DNA of 64,000 bases from Kosakonia radicincitans DSM 16656 (lineage in GTDB: Bacteria > Pseudomonadota > Gammaproteobacteria > Enterobacterales > Enterobacteriaceae). Positions within the stretch are counted from its first letter, which is position 1. Every line of letters begins with the position of its first letter. The DNA lies in assembly GCF_000280495.2 (NCBI RefSeq), contig NZ_CP018016.1, forward strand, positions 2,232,001 to 2,296,000, read 5' to 3'. Position numbers and translations under genes: made by a program. Below the pieces are notes generated by a model. That model saw only the letters and a list, made by a program, of their open reading frames with translations. It was not told the origin of the DNA and did no database searches. This document shows positions 39,148 to 47,432 of this stretch, in pieces.

Positions 39148-39248
39148 GGCATTTCCTTGCTGACATCTATAGGGAAACAGTTATCATGCCGCTAACCTGT
39201 ATCGTTGTCATCCGCAGTGATGAGCCCCTCGAAGAAGGATTTGTTGGC

Positions 39249-39860
39249 GTGAAATTAAGATGGTTTGCTTTTTTAGTGGTACTTTTGGCCGGATGTAGTT
39301 CAAGACAAGATTACCGCCAGCCGGACTGGAATCCGGAAGTGCCGGTGAAACGGGCGATGCAATGGATGCCGATCACCGAAAAGGCGGGCGCGGCGTGGGG
39401 TGTCAGCCCACGGCTGTTGACGGCGATGATTGCCGTGGAATCCGGGGGAAACCCGAACCTGGTGAGTAAATCCAATGCGGTGGGGCTGATGCAACTGAAA
39501 GCGTCAACCGCCGGACGTGAAGTCTACCGCTATATGGGATGGAGCGGTCAACCCTCCAGCAGTGAACTGAAAAATCCCGAACGCAATATTTCCATGGGCG
39601 CGGCCTATTTAAGCATTCTCGAACACGGGCCGCTGGCGGGGATCCGCAACCAGCAGGTGATGCAGTACGCGCTGGTGGTCTCCTACGTTAACGGCGCCGG
39701 GGCATTACTGCGGACGTTCTCGTCGGATCGCGACGAAGCGATTGATGAGATCAATGATTTGAGCGCTGACGCTTTTCTGAAACACGTGGCGGAAAAACAC
39801 CCCGCGCCGCAAGCGCCGCGCTATATCTGGAAAGTTCAAAAAGCGATGGATGCGATGTAA
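39249..39860 (+). CDS. emtA: Membrane-bound lytic endotransglycosylase EmtA (MltE)
   Basis: This 203-residue protein has the same length as E. coli EmtA. It is an outer-membrane lipoprotein that cleaves within glycan strands of peptidoglycan. Lipobox LLAGC puts the lipidated Cys at residue 16. The SLT domain has the catalytic Glu in [10 protein letters not shown] and the motifs [11 protein letters not shown] and NISMGAAYL. The start is GTG at 39249 (VKLRWFAF) with AAGGA upstream; a longer open frame is not supported. Confidence 0.96.
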   Translation: MKLRWFAFLVVLLAGCSSRQDYRQPDWNPEVPVKRAMQWMPITEKAGAAWGVSPRLLTAMIAVESGGNPNLVSKSNAVGLMQLKASTAGREVYRYMGWSGQPSSSELKNPERNISMGAAYLSILEHGPLAGIRNQQVMQYALVVSYVNGAGALLRTFSSDRDEAIDEINDLSADAFLKHVAEKHPAPQAPRYIWKVQKAMDAM

Positions 39861-40592
39861 TCAGCGCACCCGGTTGGCGCGTTCGCGCGCCTCGCGCTCC
39901 AGGGCGAAGATAATGCGCTGGAGCTCGCGCTCAACGCCGGGGCTGACATTCAGAAAGCGGAAGCTCAGGCGTGGCGTAACGATGGTGCTGTTTTTCCCGT
40001 CCACCACTTTGCGCTCGCCGACCGCAATCAGCTGTGCGTCAAAATAAAATTGTCCCCAGGACGCCATGTCCAGTTCCACCTGCGAAAAGCGCATGCCCGG
40101 TTGCAGTGCTGCGGGTAATTCGCCATCCAGCAGGGCGCCCATCCCTCCCAATGAGAGATCGAACAGGCGAAAGCGGATCTCGCTTTTGTCCGGCATCAAC
40201 GCTTTACAAAAATAAGCCGGATGGAGCGGGGCGCTAATGCGGAAATATTCACGGCGCTGAATAAACCACAGCGAATCCGGCAGCGAGGTAATAAATGCCG
40301 GCAGCGCCTGGAAATCACCGGCTGCGAGCCCGGGCAGTGTAAACTCAACCTTGGCGCCTTGTGTTTCAGCGGTAATGGTCACTTTCCCTGCACGCTGCAC
40401 TGCGTTGTTCTCATACTCCTGGCTACCAAAATCCATCACCAGCTCTTCCGGATTGACTTCCAGTATCTTACTGATGAACTGACCGCTGCCCCAGGTAATG
40501 CAGACAGGCACCTGGTTTTTTTGCAGATCGCGCAAAACACCCAGTACGGCCAGAGGATTCTGTTTCAGGAACTGCTCACTGTAATTGCTCAC
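39861..40592 (-). CDS. ycgR: Cyclic-di-GMP-binding flagellar brake protein YcgR
   Basis: This 243-residue protein matches E. coli YcgR (244). When bound to c-di-GMP it slows the flagellar motor. An N-terminal YcgR_N domain (about residues 1-105) precedes the PilZ domain with QRREYFR (RxxxR c-di-GMP motif, about 110-117) and DLSLGGMG. The start is GTG at 40592 (VSNYSEQFLKQNP), which aligns with the E. coli N-terminus and has AAGGAG about 9 bases upstream. Its presence implies flagellar motility. With pdeD it makes two c-di-GMP proteins in this window. Confidence 0.95.
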   Translation of the reverse strand: MSNYSEQFLKQNPLAVLGVLRDLQKNQVPVCITWGSGQFISKILEVNPEELVMDFGSQEYENNAVQRAGKVTITAETQGAKVEFTLPGLAAGDFQALPAFITSLPDSLWFIQRREYFRISAPLHPAYFCKALMPDKSEIRFRLFDLSLGGMGALLDGELPAALQPGMRFSQVELDMASWGQFYFDAQLIAVGERKVVDGKNSTIVTPRLSFRFLNVSPGVERELQRIIFALEREARERANRVR

Positions 40593-40803
40593 GCCGAATG
40601 GCTCCTTGATGACTGACACACCGTCGTTGGGTTATCGGCAATTTCAGACAGAACTTAATACAAATATTGCGAAAAATTTTCCCTGAAGAGTGGGATTAAG
40701 TCTGTGAGATGAAAAAGTTTTGTCGCCGACAACTATACTGTAGCTAACGCGCCGCCATTGTGGTGCGTGCATGTAAACGAAACAAGCAGAAGGAGAGAGT
40801 AAA

Positions 40804-41058
40804 ATGGGCATTCTCGCGTGGATTCTTTTTGGTTTGATTGCTGGCATTATTGCTAAATTAATCATGCCCGGACGGGATGGCGGCGGATTTATTCTGACTT
40901 GTATTCTGGGGATTGTGGGGGCGGTGGTTGGGGGCTGGCTGGCTACAACGTTTGGTTTTGGCGGCGATATTACCGGCTTTAATCTGCACAGCTTCCTTGT
41001 CGCGGTCGTCGGCGCTATTGTCGTGCTGGCAGTGTTCAGGCTGTTGCGCAGAGATTAA
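40804..41058 (+). CDS. ymgE: GlsB/YeaQ/YmgE-family small membrane protein YmgE
   Basis: This 84-residue protein is of the transglycosylase-associated protein family (Tag/GlsB). Three hydrophobic segments are rich in Gly (AWILFGLIAGIIAKLIMPG; ILTCILGIVGAVVGGWLA; FLVAVVGAIVVLAVFRLL). These proteins are induced in stationary phase or stress in E. coli; the molecular role is unknown. GGAGAG lies upstream of the ATG. A strong terminator follows. Confidence 0.92.
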   Translation: MGILAWILFGLIAGIIAKLIMPGRDGGGFILTCILGIVGAVVGGWLATTFGFGGDITGFNLHSFLVAVVGAIVVLAVFRLLRRD

Positions 41059-41074
41059 AACTTACGCTTCAGTA

Positions 41075-41102
41075 AAAAGGCCGCAATTGCTGCGGCCTTT
41101 TT
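41075..41102. terminator. Bidirectional terminator between ymgE and treA
   Basis: AAAAGGCCGCA / TGCGGCCTTTT forms an 11-bp stem with loop ATTGC. A runs and T runs flank it on both strands. Confidence 0.93.
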
Positions 41103-41107
41103 CATGT

Positions 41108-42808
41108 TTACTGCGCGGCTTTTTGTTCGGCAGGCGCAGGTTGTTGTGAGGCGGATGCAGGTTGCGTTTGCGGCACGTTGTCGCAGGGTTTCTCTTTCGG
41201 GCACACCAGATCCAGCATTTTCAGCGTGACGCCGTTAGTCCAGCCAAAGCCGTCCTGCAGCGGATACTCTCCACCGCCGCCGCCTGTACCGGTGGTGCTG
41301 ACATCATATTTTTCCACCAGTTTTTTCTCACGGTCGTAGGTGTGCTGAACATTGGTCAGGAAGCGCCAGCTCACTTCCTGCGAAAGTTTCTGCTGCTGGT
41401 AATTTTGCAGCCCCTCGGCGGCAACCCATTGCAGTGGTGCCCAGCCGTTAGGCGCATCCCATTGTTGCCCGCTATTCACGGTAGTTGTGGTGATACCGCC
41501 GGGTTTCAGCAGTCGCGCTTGCGTGGCGGCAGCGACTTTATCCGCACGATCCTTCGCCGCCGCGTTGACAAACAGCGGGAAGAGCGCCGCTGCCGTAAGC
41601 TGGTTTCTGACTTTATGGGTTTTCAGATCGTAATCGGCGTACCAGCCCTCTTTTTCATTCCACAGATTGGCTTCAATACCTTTCTGCCGAGCGGTGGCAA
41701 GGGCTTCATAGTGACTGGCCTTTGCGGCATCACCGGAAACCTGATAGCCGCGGGCAAGCATTTTTTCCATTTTGAACATCAACGCGTTCAGATCCACGGG
41801 CACAATGCTGGTGGTTCGAATGGTACCGAGCTGCTGCGGGTTATCCATCCAGCGCGAGCTGAAATCCCAGCCCGAGGCGGCAGCGGAACGCAAATCGCGA
41901 TAGATCTCCGTGGCGGGGCGGTTAGGGTTATTTTTCGCCGTAGTGACATCATCAAGCCACGATTCCGGACGCGGCGTATCGCGGTCGTCCCAGTAACGGT
42001 TTAACACGGTTCCGTCATTCAGCTTTACCACGCGCTGGCTGGCCTGACCCGGTTGCAGGCTATCGACGCCTTCCATCCAGTAGCGATATTCTTTTTCCAT
42101 CTGCGGCAGCCAGGTTTTCAGCGCCTCATCGCCATCATGGGTAGCCAGCAGTTCGACCATTAAGGCGAAAAACGGCGGCTGGGAGCGGCTCAGATAGTAG
42201 GTGCGGTTACCGTTGGGAATATGTCCCCAGGTATCAATTTCGTGCGCGAAGTTGGTCACCATATCGTTGATCTTGTCCCAGTGTCCGCTTTCAGCGAGGC
42301 CCAGCATCGTAAAGTAGCTGTCCCAGTAATAGACTTCGCGGAAACGACCGCCAGGCACAACATAAGGTTTTGGCAGCGGCAGCAGGGAATCCCATTTACC
42401 GGCGCTATCGGTTGTGCGTGTCAGCACGGGCCACAGGCCGTCGATATGCTCGCGCAGGCTTTGGCCTTCAGGCGGAACATAGGCTTCGCCTTCTTTCGGT
42501 AAGGTAAAGTTAACATCAACGAAGTGGCGCAAATCGAAACTGGTCTGGTTACGCTGCATACGATAATCCGCGAGGATCATCAGCGGATCGCCTTTGGGTA
42601 CAGCATCTGCAAAGGTTTTTTGATCGGGAAAGAGTTTGGCGCTTTGCACATCATTAAACAGCGGGCCGAGCAGGATATCCGGTGATTGCTGCGCATTCGG
42701 GGCGTCTGCGGACAGCGCCTGAGGAACAACAGCAAGTAATGCTCCACCTAAAACGACGTGCATTGCCAGCAACAGCGAGCGCGGCTGGCGCATAACAGGT
42801 TTTATCAT
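41108..42808 (-). CDS. treA: Periplasmic trehalase TreA
   Basis: This 566-residue protein matches E. coli TreA (565). It is a GH37 enzyme that splits trehalose to glucose in the periplasm. An N-terminal signal peptide ends at about LSADA. The family signatures [16 protein letters not shown] and [13 protein letters not shown] are present, as is the Gly-rich [20 protein letters not shown]. The C-terminal Pro/Ala/Gln tail is variable in the family. The start is ATG 42808 with AAGGAG upstream. Glucose released here can enter through manXYZ. Confidence 0.97.
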   Translation of the reverse strand: MIKPVMRQPRSLLLAMHVVLGGALLAVVPQALSADAPNAQQSPDILLGPLFNDVQSAKLFPDQKTFADAVPKGDPLMILADYRMQRNQTSFDLRHFVDVNFTLPKEGEAYVPPEGQSLREHIDGLWPVLTRTTDSAGKWDSLLPLPKPYVVPGGRFREVYYWDSYFTMLGLAESGHWDKINDMVTNFAHEIDTWGHIPNGNRTYYLSRSQPPFFALMVELLATHDGDEALKTWLPQMEKEYRYWMEGVDSLQPGQASQRVVKLNDGTVLNRYWDDRDTPRPESWLDDVTTAKNNPNRPATEIYRDLRSAAASGWDFSSRWMDNPQQLGTIRTTSIVPVDLNALMFKMEKMLARGYQVSGDAAKASHYEALATARQKGIEANLWNEKEGWYADYDLKTHKVRNQLTAAALFPLFVNAAAKDRADKVAAATQARLLKPGGITTTTVNSGQQWDAPNGWAPLQWVAAEGLQNYQQQKLSQEVSWRFLTNVQHTYDREKKLVEKYDVSTTGTGGGGGEYPLQDGFGWTNGVTLKMLDLVCPKEKPCDNVPQTQPASASQQPAPAEQKAAQ

Positions 42809-43780
42809 CAATCATTCTCCTTGAGCTGGCGCATCACGGCACCGCTGACATCAATCTTGTCCAAACCTTAGTCGAATATCAGATAAATCGCGTGCTCCGT
42901 TTGGCATTTTGTACGATTCCAGACTATTTCCCCGTCTGGTTACGACGAAAATGCGGTTTTTTTCCGCAGAAGTGTGACGAAGGTTGATCAATACGGCTGG
43001 GTTATTTTTAGCGATCAAATATGCAGAGAGCAAAAAATAGACAATATTGCGGCAAATCGACATGGCTGAAAGGTTTCATTTAATGTGGATTCAGAAGCGG
43101 TTAAGCACCGCTAAATAATTTCATACAAAGAATGTTCTCGCGCGAAACAACCCGCGGTACCGCTATGAAATAGTTTTGTACGTGACTATATATGCCCGGT
43201 AAATAGATGCTTTTTGCTCAATATATTTCGCCAATACTGACAAAAGAATCCGAAATAGGGCGTAAAAGCTCTTAAACCCTGCATTTAATCTGGAATTGAG
43301 ACTACCAGATATTGTAGTATTTATTCGTGTATTTATGCTTTTAGGATTACTCTTATCACATTATTTTCAGTATATGCTAAGAAAAGAATCATAGGTATTA
43401 TCTATTTAATTTCAGTTGGTTATGGATTTGCATTTTAATAAACTGGCGTTATGGACAGCTATCTTTAATAATTCTCTCCTCAAGTGAAATTTTTTCTTGA
43501 GAATTGTCCTAATTTGCAAAAAAATTAAATAATCCTATTTCAACAGGTCGGAGATCATATTGAATTGAATAATCCTATCTGTAAAATCGTGTCATGATAG
43601 TCAATGAAAAGTAATAATATTGCGGCCTTGCTTTGTGCAGGCTCGTGCGGTAGCTATGCCTTTTATTCATTATCACGGCGTTTTGTTGGAAAAGGATGAA
43701 GTTATTTAGAGCGATTTAACTGCTACTTTCCGAAACGCTCCAGGTCAACACAGTAATATATTTGCAATGGAAAAAACTCT
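42809..43780. other. 970-base A/T-rich non-coding region between treA and the T6SS locus
   Basis: No convincing gene was found on either strand. The base composition is markedly richer in A/T than the flanking genes, which is typical of H-NS-silenced regulatory DNA. It contains a small hairpin (AGCGGT / ACCGCT, 43096-43112), an inverted repeat (CTCAAG / CTTGAG, 43479-43502) and the 16-bp direct repeat listed separately. It should contain the treA promoter at the left and the T6SS promoter at the right. I found no well-spaced sigma-54 promoter. Confidence 0.6.
43523..43578. repeat. 16-bp direct repeat with 40-bp period upstream of the T6SS operon
   Basis: AATTAAATAATCCTAT (43523-43538) recurs with one mismatch as AATTGAATAATCCTAT (43563-43578). 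The exact 40-bp period is nearly four helical turns and puts both copies on the same DNA face. They lie about 200-260 bases ahead of the first T6SS gene. Confidence 0.85.
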
Positions 43781-44275
43781 ATGAACATGCGAATGGTCTT
43801 GGCTCTTCTTTTTGTCTTTGGCGTTAGTGGGTGTAAAGCGCCACCGAAACCGGCTCCAGGCGACGACACCATTGTTACCAGTGAAGTGAATGGCGTTACC
43901 TTAACTCACCGTTATGCAGTGCTTGCTCCAACCGAATTTACTGCCATTAACCAAAACTATCGCGCGCTTTATCCGGCTTCCGTTATGAGCAAACCGGATT
44001 TCGGCGGCAAAGTGATCCGCCAACTTGAAGCCGGTAAAACCTATGTTGTTCTGGGACAGGTAGAGCACTTCTGGATGGCGCTGGCCGATGAAGGAAAGGA
44101 AGAACTGATTGGTTATGTGCCGATGCGTGCCGTAGTGAAAAGCGAGCTGTACGACAAAACGCTGCGTGAAGACCGTCGTCGCAGAGTCGCGCCGAAAAAA
44201 CAGACCTGCGTGACGGTAGACGGCAGCGGCAAAGCCTGCAAAAACGCTAACTCAGGAACCTGGATCATCGATTAA
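43781..44275 (+). CDS. SH3-like lipoprotein at the head of the T6SS locus
   Basis: This 164-residue protein has a signal peptide and lipobox GVSGC, putting the lipidated Cys at residue 18. The middle (about residues 70-125) reads like a bacterial SH3 domain (VIRQLEAGKTYVVLGQVEHFWMALADEGKEELIGYVPMRAVV), a fold that often binds peptidoglycan. The C-terminal part is basic and has two cysteines (KKQTCVTVDGSGKACKN) that could form a disulfide. It lies 23 bases ahead of tssJ, so it is probably the first gene of the T6SS operon. A role in docking the apparatus at the cell wall is inference. Confidence 0.75.
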   Translation: MNMRMVLALLFVFGVSGCKAPPKPAPGDDTIVTSEVNGVTLTHRYAVLAPTEFTAINQNYRALYPASVMSKPDFGGKVIRQLEAGKTYVVLGQVEHFWMALADEGKEELIGYVPMRAVVKSELYDKTLREDRRRRVAPKKQTCVTVDGSGKACKNANSGTWIID

Positions 44276-44298
44276 TCCAGCCGTGACGAGTGCCAGAT

Positions 44299-44805
44299 AT
44301 GAATAATAATGCTGTTGTGCGCCAGTTCTGTCTGGTGTTTTTCTTTGTGCTGGCCACCCTGGCCAGCGGTTGTGGATCTTCTTCACACAGCGTACCTACC
44401 AGCTATAACCTTCAGTTCAGGGCTCATCCGCAAATCAATGAGTCCGCTCCTCTTAAAGTCAGGGTTTTGCTGTTGAAATCGGACGCCACGTTTATGTCTG
44501 CCGATTTCTGGTCGCTGCAAAATAACGCTGACAGCGTGCTGGGTGCCAACCTGCTCAACAGTGATGAATTTTTCCTGATGCCCGGCCAGTTGTCGAAAAC
44601 GCTGAGTGGCAAAAGCGCGCCGGAGGCGCGTTACATAGGCGTGATCGCGGAATATCAGGCTCTGGATGGCAAGAAATGGCGTATCTCCCTGCCGCTTCCG
44701 GTGCAGGGTGAGAGCCACTTCTACGAATTCTGGAAATCCTCTGCGGACGAACTGGAAGCGAATCTTTTCCTCGACATCAACGGAATTCGCGTCATTTCCA
44801 AATAG
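44299..44805 (+). CDS. tssJ: T6SS outer-membrane lipoprotein TssJ
   Basis: This 168-residue protein has a lipobox (TLASGC; lipidated Cys about residue 25). It is followed by the TssJ transthyretin-like beta sandwich (YNLQFRAHPQINESAPLKVRVLLLKSD, and a C-terminal FLDINGIRVI). TssJ anchors the TssLM complex to the outer membrane. The ATG at 44299 is chosen; a GTG 9 bases upstream is open too. It lies between the SH3 lipoprotein and tssK, a canonical J-K-L-M order. Confidence 0.9.
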   Translation: MNNNAVVRQFCLVFFFVLATLASGCGSSSHSVPTSYNLQFRAHPQINESAPLKVRVLLLKSDATFMSADFWSLQNNADSVLGANLLNSDEFFLMPGQLSKTLSGKSAPEARYIGVIAEYQALDGKKWRISLPLPVQGESHFYEFWKSSADELEANLFLDINGIRVISK

Positions 44806-44829
44806 CGCCAGCCTAAACAGGAAAACAGT

Positions 44830-46173
44830 ATGAATAAAGCAGAAAAGGTCATATGGACCGAAGGTATGTTTCTGCGTCCTCATCATTTTCAGCGTGCGGA
44901 AAGTTACCTGCAACATCACATTCGTGAGTGGGGGACACTGCAACGCCCGTACCTTTGGGGCTACCTGGATCTTGAACTGGATGACGCGATGTTGCGTCAG
45001 GGCTGTATCGCCCTGAGCTCTGCCAGTGGTTTACTGCCGGACGGCACTTTTTTCTCTTTCCACGATGCACGCCAGGCGCCAGCGCCGTTGGCTATCCCGG
45101 ACAACACCAACAATGAGCGCGTGGTGCTGGCGTTACCGGTGCGGCGCGGCGGACGGGATGAAGTCATTTTCAGCGAAGAGAAAGATTCGCTGGCGCGTTA
45201 CGTCACCTGGGAAAGCGAAGTGGATGATGACAACGCCATGTCCGTCGGACCGGCTGCCGTGCAGTTTGGTCGCTTGCGGCTAAAACTGATGCTGGAAAAA
45301 GATCTGAGCGCCGAATGGACGTCCATCGGCGTGGTGCACGTGCTGGAGAAGCGTAACGATAATCACGTTCGCCTCGATACGCGTTATATCCCGCCGGTAC
45401 TCAATGCTATCAATAATCCGCTGCTGTATGGCGCGCTCAAAGATCTGCAAAGCTTGCTGGTGCAGCGTAGCCAGCAAATAGGTCAGCGTTTGCGTCAGCC
45501 GGGGCGTTTTAATACCTCGGAAATGGTGGAATTTACGCTGCTGGCGCTGATCAATCACCATCTTGGCGAGGTGGCGCATTTGAAAACACTGCCGATGATC
45601 CACCCGGAAGAGCTGTGGCGAAGCTGGCTGCCGTTCGCCACGGAGCTGACGACCTGGACCGCTACGCGTTCGCCGGAAGAGGCGCTGCCGGTTTATGACC
45701 ATGACGATCTCGCGGGCTGCTTCAGCAAACTGCAATTGATGCTGCGCCAGGGGCTGTCGCTGGTGATGGAAGAGCACGCTATCCAGCTTCCGCTCACCGA
45801 ACGCACTCACGGCCTGAATGTCGCCACGCTGCCGAATACCAGCATGGCGCGCGAGTTCGGCTTTGTGCTGGCGGTCAAGGCCAGCGTGCCGGGCGAAATC
45901 CTGCAAACCCATTTCCCGGCGCAGATGAAAGTCGCCCCGGTCACCAAAATCCGCGATCTGGTACAGCTCCAGTTGCCTGGCATGATGCTGCGCGCCATGC
46001 CGGTCGCGCCGCCGCAAATTCCGTGGCATGCCGGTTACAACTATTTCGAGCTGGAAAAAGGCGGCGAACTCTGGAACGAAATGGAGAAATCGGGGGCTTT
46101 CGCACTGCATCTGGCGGGCGAATTCCCGGGTCTTGATATGGAGTTTTGGGCCATCCGTAGCCCGACTGAATAA
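44830..46173 (+). CDS. tssK: T6SS baseplate protein TssK
   Basis: This 447-residue protein is of usual length for the family (COG3522). It starts with the hallmark KVIWTEGMFLRPHHFQRAESYLQHHI. TssK trimers link the baseplate wedges (TssE-F-G) to the TssLM membrane complex and bind TssL and TssM by the C-terminal domain. AGGAAA lies about 6 bases upstream of the ATG. It is 24 bases after tssJ. Confidence 0.97.
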   Translation: MNKAEKVIWTEGMFLRPHHFQRAESYLQHHIREWGTLQRPYLWGYLDLELDDAMLRQGCIALSSASGLLPDGTFFSFHDARQAPAPLAIPDNTNNERVVLALPVRRGGRDEVIFSEEKDSLARYVTWESEVDDDNAMSVGPAAVQFGRLRLKLMLEKDLSAEWTSIGVVHVLEKRNDNHVRLDTRYIPPVLNAINNPLLYGALKDLQSLLVQRSQQIGQRLRQPGRFNTSEMVEFTLLALINHHLGEVAHLKTLPMIHPEELWRSWLPFATELTTWTATRSPEEALPVYDHDDLAGCFSKLQLMLRQGLSLVMEEHAIQLPLTERTHGLNVATLPNTSMAREFGFVLAVKASVPGEILQTHFPAQMKVAPVTKIRDLVQLQLPGMMLRAMPVAPPQIPWHAGYNYFELEKGGELWNEMEKSGAFALHLAGEFPGLDMEFWAIRSPTE

Positions 46174-46190
46174 GAGAGCGAGCGCACAAT

Positions 46191-47429
46191 ATGCAGGAAC
46201 AAAACGCCGCCGGCAGTGATGCCGCTCTGGCAGGAGCCAGTGGTAACAATCCTTTGGTCGCAGCGGCAAACCCGCTACTTAATGCGATACCGCAAATCCG
46301 CTATTCGGTCTCTCATGACGATCAAAGCGGTTTGCGTCAGCATTTAATTGATGAAATCCGCCGTTTTGAAGTGCGCTGTCAGCAATCCGGGCTGGCCTAC
46401 GAGGTGATCGTGGGCGCGCGCTACTGCCTCTGTACCGCGCTGGATGAAGCCGCGGCGCTGACGCCCTGGGGTAGCCGTGGCGTCTGGTCCGGCAGCGGTC
46501 TGCTGGTGACATTCCACAACGAAACCTGGGGCGGAGAGAAGTTCTTCCAGCTGCTGGCGCGGCTGTCGCAAAACCCGCGCGAGCACATCGCGTTGCTGGA
46601 GCTGATCAACTTCTGCCTGCTGCTTGGCTTTGAAGGCCGCTACCGGGTGATGGACAACGGCCGTACGCAACTGGAAACCATCAAACAGCGCCTGTGGCAG
46701 ATGATCCGTGGCGTGCGTGGTAACTATCCGCCGCCGCTTTCGCCGCACCCGGAAGATCAACCGGTGATGCGCAAACTTTGGCGTCCGGTGATCCCATTAT
46801 GGGCCTGCGTCGGGCTGGCGGGCTTCCTCGCCTGTCTGTTCTATATTGTGCTTAACTGGCGGCTTGGCGATAACACCAGCCCGGTGCTGGCGAAAATCTA
46901 TCAAACACAGCTGCCGGAAGCGGCTATTGCCCAGCCAGCAGTGAGTGCGCCGCCAGTGCTTAATCTGAGCGCCTTCCTGCGCCCGGAAATTCAGCAAGGG
47001 CTGGTGGCGGTGCGCGATGAAGCCGATCGCAGCGTGGTGACCTTAAAAGGCGACGGGCTGTTTGCTTCCGGTTCAACGGTGGCGCGTGACAGCTACGAAC
47101 CGGTGATCGACCGCGTCGCCCAGGCGATGAACAACGTCAGCGGCCGCATTCTGGTGGTCGGCTTTAGCGATAACGTGCCGATCCGCAGCGCGCGATTCGC
47201 CTCTAACTACGAGCTCTCTCTGGAGCGCGCGCGCTCGGTACAGTCGCTGCTGCAAAAACATCTGTCGCAGCCGGAACGCGTGAAAGCGGAAGGGAGAGGG
47301 GAGATGAACCCGATCGCGCCGAATAACACGCCGGAAAACCGCGCCCGCAACCGCCGCGTAGAGATTACTTTGCTGGTGTCGCCGGAAAATACGGCCGCCG
47401 AGCTGAACGGACTGCCGCAAGGAAACTAA
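46191..47429 (+). CDS. tssL: T6SS membrane protein TssL with C-terminal OmpA-like domain
   Basis: This 412-residue protein has an N-terminal cytoplasmic DotU/IcmH domain (about residues 30-200; EVIVGARYCLCTALDEAAALTPWG). A single membrane helix follows (about 203-225; VIPLWACVGLAGFLACLFYIVLNW). The periplasmic OmpA/MotB-like peptidoglycan-binding domain is at about 280-395 (VVGFSDNVPIRSARFASNYELSLERA, NRRVEI). This is the 'evolved' TssL form that anchors the membrane complex to the cell wall without a separate TagL protein. Confidence 0.96.
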   Translation: MQEQNAAGSDAALAGASGNNPLVAAANPLLNAIPQIRYSVSHDDQSGLRQHLIDEIRRFEVRCQQSGLAYEVIVGARYCLCTALDEAAALTPWGSRGVWSGSGLLVTFHNETWGGEKFFQLLARLSQNPREHIALLELINFCLLLGFEGRYRVMDNGRTQLETIKQRLWQMIRGVRGNYPPPLSPHPEDQPVMRKLWRPVIPLWACVGLAGFLACLFYIVLNWRLGDNTSPVLAKIYQTQLPEAAIAQPAVSAPPVLNLSAFLRPEIQQGLVAVRDEADRSVVTLKGDGLFASGSTVARDSYEPVIDRVAQAMNNVSGRILVVGFSDNVPIRSARFASNYELSLERARSVQSLLQKHLSQPERVKAEGRGEMNPIAPNNTPENRARNRRVEITLLVSPENTAAELNGLPQGN

Positions 47430-47432
47430 AGG

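Noticed and set aside
42851..43063. A 70-codon minus-strand frame upstream of treA
   Set aside because: It has no ribosome site and no family similarity, and lies in the treA promoter region.
43600..43780. Looked for a sigma-54 (-24/-12) promoter ahead of the T6SS operon
   Set aside because: GG and GC pairs near 43623-43655 have 11 rather than 10 bases between them and lack the TGGCAC/TTGCA context.
45280..46269. A 329-residue minus-strand open frame
   Set aside because: It is antisense to tssK and the start of tssL, with the Arg/Gln/His-rich composition of a shadow frame.
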